Source: Haloarcula rara
GTDB taxonomy: Archaea; Halobacteriota; Halobacteria; Halobacteriales; Haloarculaceae
Length of the DNA: 64,000 nt
Assembly: GCF_029338235.1 (NCBI RefSeq)
Contig: NZ_CP119785.1
Location: 2,232,001-2,296,000, forward strand
Reading direction: 5' to 3'
Made by a program: the position numbers and the translations under genes. The stretch's first letter is position 1, and every line of letters begins with the position of its first letter. The notes below the pieces were generated by a model. The model did not search any database and had not been told where the DNA came from. It saw nothing but the letters and a program-made list of their open reading frames with translations. Below, in pieces: positions 60,985 to 64,000 of the stretch.

Positions 60985-61554
60985 TTACCCGCTGGGAAAA
61001 TCCCGGAACGCCGACTCGAAGTCGTCGAGTTCGGTGACGGCGGCGTCGGCCTCCTCGCGCAGGGCGTCGACGCGCTCGCTCACCTCGTGGTACTCTTCGT
61101 GGGCGTCGAGTTCGACGGGGTTCTTCTCCGCCTCGAGGGTGGCCTTCTTCGAGGCCATGGCGAAGTACTCCTGTAGCTGTTCGTCGTAGGAGTCCCGCGT
61201 CAGCATCGTCTCGACCATCTCCAGCAGGTCGCTCCGACCCACCGGTTTCGTCAGATAGTCGTCGAAGGGCATCTCGATGATATCGAAATCGGGGTCGACT
61301 GCCGTGACCATCACCACGCGGCAGTCGAGTCCGCGCGCTTCGATCTCTTCGAGCACTTCGTCGCCGGACATCTCCGGCATCTGCCGGTCCAGAAACACCA
61401 CGTCGGCGCCGTCGACCAGTTCCAGCGCCTCGCGCCCGTCGTGGGCACTCCGAACCTCGTGTTCGGTCGCGAGCCACGCCGTGTAGAGCTCGGCCACGTC
61501 TCGTTCGTCGTCGACGACGAGAGCCGTAATCTCCTCTGTTGCTGTCGTTTGCAC
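60985..61554 (-). CDS. HalX-domain response regulator
   Basis: A 189-residue two-component regulator: receiver domain at residues 1-120 (acceptor Asp in DVVFLDRQMPEMSG near 56, VMVTAVDPDF and LTKPVGRSDLL for the signal helix), then a HalX domain at about 130-189 (YFAMASKKATLEAEKNPVEL). HalX is a haloarchaea-specific helical domain of unknown partner. It starts with a GTG. No kinase is adjacent; the hybrid kinase at 49464 is 9 kb away. Its output is unclear. Confidence 0.92.
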   Translation of the reverse strand: MQTTATEEITALVVDDERDVAELYTAWLATEHEVRSAHDGREALELVDGADVVFLDRQMPEMSGDEVLEEIEARGLDCRVVMVTAVDPDFDIIEMPFDDYLTKPVGRSDLLEMVETMLTRDSYDEQLQEYFAMASKKATLEAEKNPVELDAHEEYHEVSERVDALREEADAAVTELDDFESAFRDFPSG

Positions 61555-61700
61555 CCTTTCACCTCCAGTCAGTAACCGCGTTCACGCTACGCCACTTTGA
61601 CTAGCCTCCATGATAAATCCACCCTCGGTATTATCAACGCTGATTTTTCAGGTCGGTACCACCCCAGCATAGATACCCCAGCAACTGCTACGACTATGGG

Positions 61701-62138
61701 ATGGTTTCCGTCACTGGTGTGTGGTCACGCGAGGACCTCGCCGCGTTCCTTGAGGCCCAGACGGCCCCCCTGCGACTTGGCTGTCGGCGGCCCCGCGGTG
61801 ACCTCTGGATGCTGTCGCTGTGGTATCGCTACCAGAACGGCGCCTTCGAGTGTGCGACGGCCGCAGACGCGGACGTCGTCTCGTATCTGGACCACGACCC
61901 CGACGTCTCCTTCGAGGTGTCGACGAACGACCCGCCCTATCGCGGTGTCAGGGGCAACGGGACGTCGACGGTCACGACCGACGAAGAGAAAGCGGTCCTG
62001 CGGGCGCTCATCGAGCGGTATCTCGGCGGGACCGACAGCGACCTCGCACAGCGACTGCTCGCACCGTCCCGCGAGGAGGTCTGCATCCGTATCGAACCGG
62101 ACCGGCTCCACTCCTGGGACTACAGCGAACGGATGTGA
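61701..62138 (+). CDS. PPOx-type FMN-binding split-barrel protein
   Basis: A 145-residue protein of the pyridoxamine 5'-phosphate oxidase-like split-barrel style: LGCRRPRGDLWMLSLWYRYQ (strand pair), then CATAADADVVSYLDHDPDVS and FEVSTNDPPYRGVRGNGTS. Such proteins bind flavin or F420 and reduce small molecules. It ends with a TGA that lies inside the strong inverted repeat (62136-62218). Its context gives no substrate. Confidence 0.8.
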   Translation: MVSVTGVWSREDLAAFLEAQTAPLRLGCRRPRGDLWMLSLWYRYQNGAFECATAADADVVSYLDHDPDVSFEVSTNDPPYRGVRGNGTSTVTTDEEKAVLRALIERYLGGTDSDLAQRLLAPSREEVCIRIEPDRLHSWDYSERM

Positions 62139-62218
62139 GACGGTCGGTTGTAGCTGTTTTCCGGTTATCGTTGCACGTGGCCGACGATACCGGCAAGAGA
62201 CTACAACCGACCGTCTCA
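62136..62218. repeat. 18-bp inverted repeat with inner hairpin
   Basis: The arms 62136-62153 and 62201-62218 are perfect reverse complements (18 bp), separated by 47 bases that hold a second hairpin (CCGGTTATCGT against ACGATACCGG with one bulge). It overlaps the stop of the split-barrel gene and ends 45 bases before the next start. It could be a terminator-like or regulatory RNA, or a mobile-element end. Confidence 0.7.
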
Positions 62219-62263
62219 GTCGTTTCGTCGGCGCTTTGTATCGCGCCCACGTACGTGTCGTCG

Positions 62264-62680
62264 ATGACTCCCGACCCGTCGGTGCTCCGGTCCCTCGCTA
62301 TCAGCGCGGAGGACCTGCTCGCGGCGATGGAAGCCCACGCTCGCGGTGGGCCAGCGACCGTGCTGCGTGTCACCCCGCCGTTCAGCGGCCGGATGCGCGC
62401 GCGACTGCACGTGGTTCAGACGGACGACGACACCGAGGAGACGGTCCATATCTCGCCACAGACGCTCCTCGACGAGGACGCGCCGGCGTATCCGACGCCG
62501 GACGAGACGGCCGACGAACTCCGTTCGCACGAGGAGCTTGAATACTCGGTCGACTGCCACCGCGAGTACCACGAACAGCAGGTCGAGGACTGGCGGGCGG
62601 CAGTGCTCGACCACGTCGTCGACGCTGTCAGGCTCCCCGAAGTTGACGGCGATGTGACCATCTCGCTGCTCGGTCCATAG
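62264..62680 (+). CDS. Conserved haloarchaeal protein, unknown function
   Basis: A 138-residue acidic protein from the ATG at 62264 (MTPDPSVLRSLAISAEDLLA). Predicted alpha-beta layout: N-terminal helix, strands ATVLRVTPPFSGRMRARLHV, a QTLLDEDAPAYPTPDETAD segment, and a C-terminal helix YHEQQVEDWRAAVLDHVVDA. No motif suggests catalysis. The start was set by its position after the inverted repeat; longer readings upstream are non-coding. Confidence 0.7.
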   Translation: MTPDPSVLRSLAISAEDLLAAMEAHARGGPATVLRVTPPFSGRMRARLHVVQTDDDTEETVHISPQTLLDEDAPAYPTPDETADELRSHEELEYSVDCHREYHEQQVEDWRAAVLDHVVDAVRLPEVDGDVTISLLGP

Positions 62681-62842
62681 TCTCTTGAGACCTCCCGAGC
62701 AGTATGTACTGTGTATTATCAGCAAAAACGGCCTTAGATCGCGATATAAAATCTCTCGACGGCTCTAAATAGGTTGTGAAAGGTTGGCAAGGAGCCGTCT
62801 AGTACCGTGAAACGGGCCGAAATATACCGAAACCTCTCGCAG

Positions 62843-62848
62843 TTATAA
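62843..62848 (+). promoter_or_regulatory. TATA box for the small membrane protein
   Basis: TTATAA lies about 24 bases before the ATG at 62869, consistent with a leaderless transcript and supporting that ATG over the one at 62884. Confidence 0.5.
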
Positions 62849-62868
62849 GATGATAACAACTGTAGCCC

Positions 62869-63126
62869 ATGACAGGTGAAATCATGTCGAGTTCGTCAGT
62901 AAACGAACTGTTCGCCCTCGTGGACGACGCGGTCCCCAGCGTCGGCCGCACACTCGTGGCGCCCATTCGGGGCGTCGCGTTCTGGACGGCCATCGCCCTC
63001 CCGTTCCTCTATCTCCCGCTACTGGCGACCGGGCTCCAGTCCTCGGCCGTCAGGACGGCTTTCGGCGTGTTGGTGCTCGCCAACGCCGTGGCGCTCCTCG
63101 TCGGCCACTCCTACGCCCGCGAGTGA
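62869..63126 (+). CDS. Small membrane protein
   Basis: An 85-residue protein with two hydrophobic segments (IALPFLYLPLLATGLQ and FGVLVLANAVALLVGHS) after a polar N-terminus (MTGEIMSSSSVNELFALVDD). The TATA box placement favours the ATG at 62869. Function unknown; small two-helix proteins are frequent in haloarchaea. It is isolated between two non-coding stretches. Confidence 0.75.
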   Translation: MTGEIMSSSSVNELFALVDDAVPSVGRTLVAPIRGVAFWTAIALPFLYLPLLATGLQSSAVRTAFGVLVLANAVALLVGHSYARE

Positions 63127-63190
63127 ACTGGTCTCGGGACGGCGGCGACGTCGACTCCGGTACGTCGGTTTACCAGGATTTCGGGCCACA

Positions 63191-63199
63191 TATTTAATA
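63191..63199 (+). promoter_or_regulatory. TATA box of the RNase HI-like gene
   Basis: TATTTAATA is centred 27 bases before the ATG at 63222, fitting a leaderless transcript. Confidence 0.5.
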
Positions 63200-63221
63200 T
63201 CCCGCTTGTCCTACCTATCTT

Positions 63222-63884
63222 ATGGCCGCTTATGGCCGGCCGACGTTACGAGACCTGTTCGATGAGTCACCGACGCCTCACATCGCCCACCCGCCTCGTA
63301 GCCACCATCGCGACTTCTACATCGCTACCGATGGCTCGTTCCGACCCCACAGCGGTGGGCCGGTAAACGGCGACCGAACACCGACTGAGTCCGGCGGACT
63401 CGGTGTCGTCATCGAGACGCTCGACGGCGAGCGCGTCGTCCGACTGTCGGTGCCCGACTGTGCCCCCGACAACAACGTCGCGGAGTATCGGGCGCTGCAT
63501 CTGGGACTGGACGTCCTCGCGACACGGGCGCCAAAAGACGCCCGCGTCGGGCTGCTCATCGACCACGACCAGCTGGCCGAGAACGTCAACGCCGAGGTGC
63601 TCGCGACACACAGCTCGGCGTACGACCCACCCCACGGGGTCAGCGTCCCGCCGGCGACGGGACTCCACTGGCGGGGCATCCAGGCCCGCATCAACGGCTT
63701 CGAAGAGGTCCGGGCCGCACGCATCGCGAGCGACCACAACCCGGCCCATCCGCTGGCAAACGCCCCCGACCAGTACGACCACGTCAACGGCGAGCCGGAC
63801 CGCTGTCTCCGGCCCGAATCAGCGAGTTCGGACGAGCGGGTCCCGCCGCCCTCCAGAGCCGACCGGGGCGAGGCGTCGGACTGA
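63222..63884 (+). CDS. RNase HI-like protein
   Basis: A 220-residue protein with an RNase H fold: the first strand DFYIATDGSFRP carries the first catalytic Asp, NNVAEYRALHLGLDVL the Glu, and VGLLIDHDQLAENVN and IASDHNPAHPLANAP supply the later acidic/His residues. The order matches archaeal RNase HI that removes RNA from hybrids. N-terminal residues 1-28 and the last 30 residues are extensions of unknown role. TATA box placement supports the ATG. Confidence 0.85.
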   Translation: MAAYGRPTLRDLFDESPTPHIAHPPRSHHRDFYIATDGSFRPHSGGPVNGDRTPTESGGLGVVIETLDGERVVRLSVPDCAPDNNVAEYRALHLGLDVLATRAPKDARVGLLIDHDQLAENVNAEVLATHSSAYDPPHGVSVPPATGLHWRGIQARINGFEEVRAARIASDHNPAHPLANAPDQYDHVNGEPDRCLRPESASSDERVPPPSRADRGEASD

Positions 63885-63939
63885 CGACGGCCAGGAGCGG
63901 ACCGACAGCGGCTCCTTTTCTCGGTGCGTGTGATCCTCC

Positions 63940-64000
63940 GATAGCGGACTCAGTGGCGTCTCCCACCGTGTGATAGCGGACACAAGAGCGTCTCCCACCG
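63940..64000. repeat. 32-bp tandem repeat cut by the window end
   Basis: GATAGCGGAC at 63940 and again at 63972 start two units of 32 bases. Both units also contain GCGTCTCCCACCG; the central bases CTCAGTG versus CACAAGA differ. The second unit is cut off at the window end. No CRISPR spacer structure is visible. Confidence 0.6.

Noticed and set aside
63940..64000. Start of a CRISPR array at the window end
   Set aside because: The two units are directly adjacent with no spacer between them.

Overview
The window is haloarchaeal chromosome (class Halobacteria). The evidence is high GC, strongly acidic proteins, TATA boxes about 27-34 bases before start codons (leaderless or short-leader genes), an archaeal spc ribosomal block ending in secY, an intron-bearing elongator tRNA-Met, Tat-type signal peptides, and haloarchaeal families such as HalX response regulators, HTH-10 regulators, tiny zinc-finger proteins and APC-Usp transporters. 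A Haloarcula-like relative is my guess from gene content only.

Layout. 1-4.1 kb: rpl19e-rpl18-rps5-rpl30-rpl15-secY, tightly packed. 4.1-7.1 kb: a decayed zinc-ribbon ORF and a soluble chemotaxis transducer fused to an ABC-type solute-binding domain. 7.2-19.2 kb: a potassium/cation island with a channel carrying a premature stop, an APC-Usp transporter, UspA, two divergently placed TrkA/TrkH pairs and two PhoU paralogues. 19.5-27.3 kb: radB, a membrane protein, a frameshifted RNase H-fold gene, larC, UspA, a Sua5/YrdC protein and CDC48. 27.3-32.2 kb: an IS200/IS605 element (tnpA+tnpB), an HTH-10 regulator, a small gene, and a second stand-alone tnpB. The right ends of both tnpB units share an omega-RNA-like fold. 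32.2-37.8 kb: cupin, Tat-secreted protein, small genes, a CBS-HPF fusion, a single-unit lycopene-cyclase domain, an HNH protein and tRNA-Val(GAC). 37.9-41.8 kb: trpDFEG. 42.6-49.3 kb: class II ribonucleotide reductase, a BAAT-type hydrolase, a membrane-anchored molybdopterin oxidoreductase and a 39-residue zinc finger. 49.5-54.9 kb: a multi-PAS hybrid kinase, a VTT membrane protein, a 59-residue HTH gene and small conserved genes. 55.0-58.5 kb: tRNA-Met with intron, a duplicated tRNA 3' end, and two Tat-exported proteins. 58.5-64.0 kb: a dehydrogenase pair, a HalX regulator, small genes, a strong inverted-repeat structure and an RNase HI-like gene.

The most unusual material is non-coding: modular hairpin-rich elements recur after genes. 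One is a 370-bp unit with 14-bp terminal inverted repeats. A two-hairpin unit inside it reappears, with changed stems but a conserved linker, in frame inside the ATPase domain of the sensor kinase. Three genes look broken (channel, RNase H-fold protein, zinc ribbon) and could be strain mutations or assembly errors.
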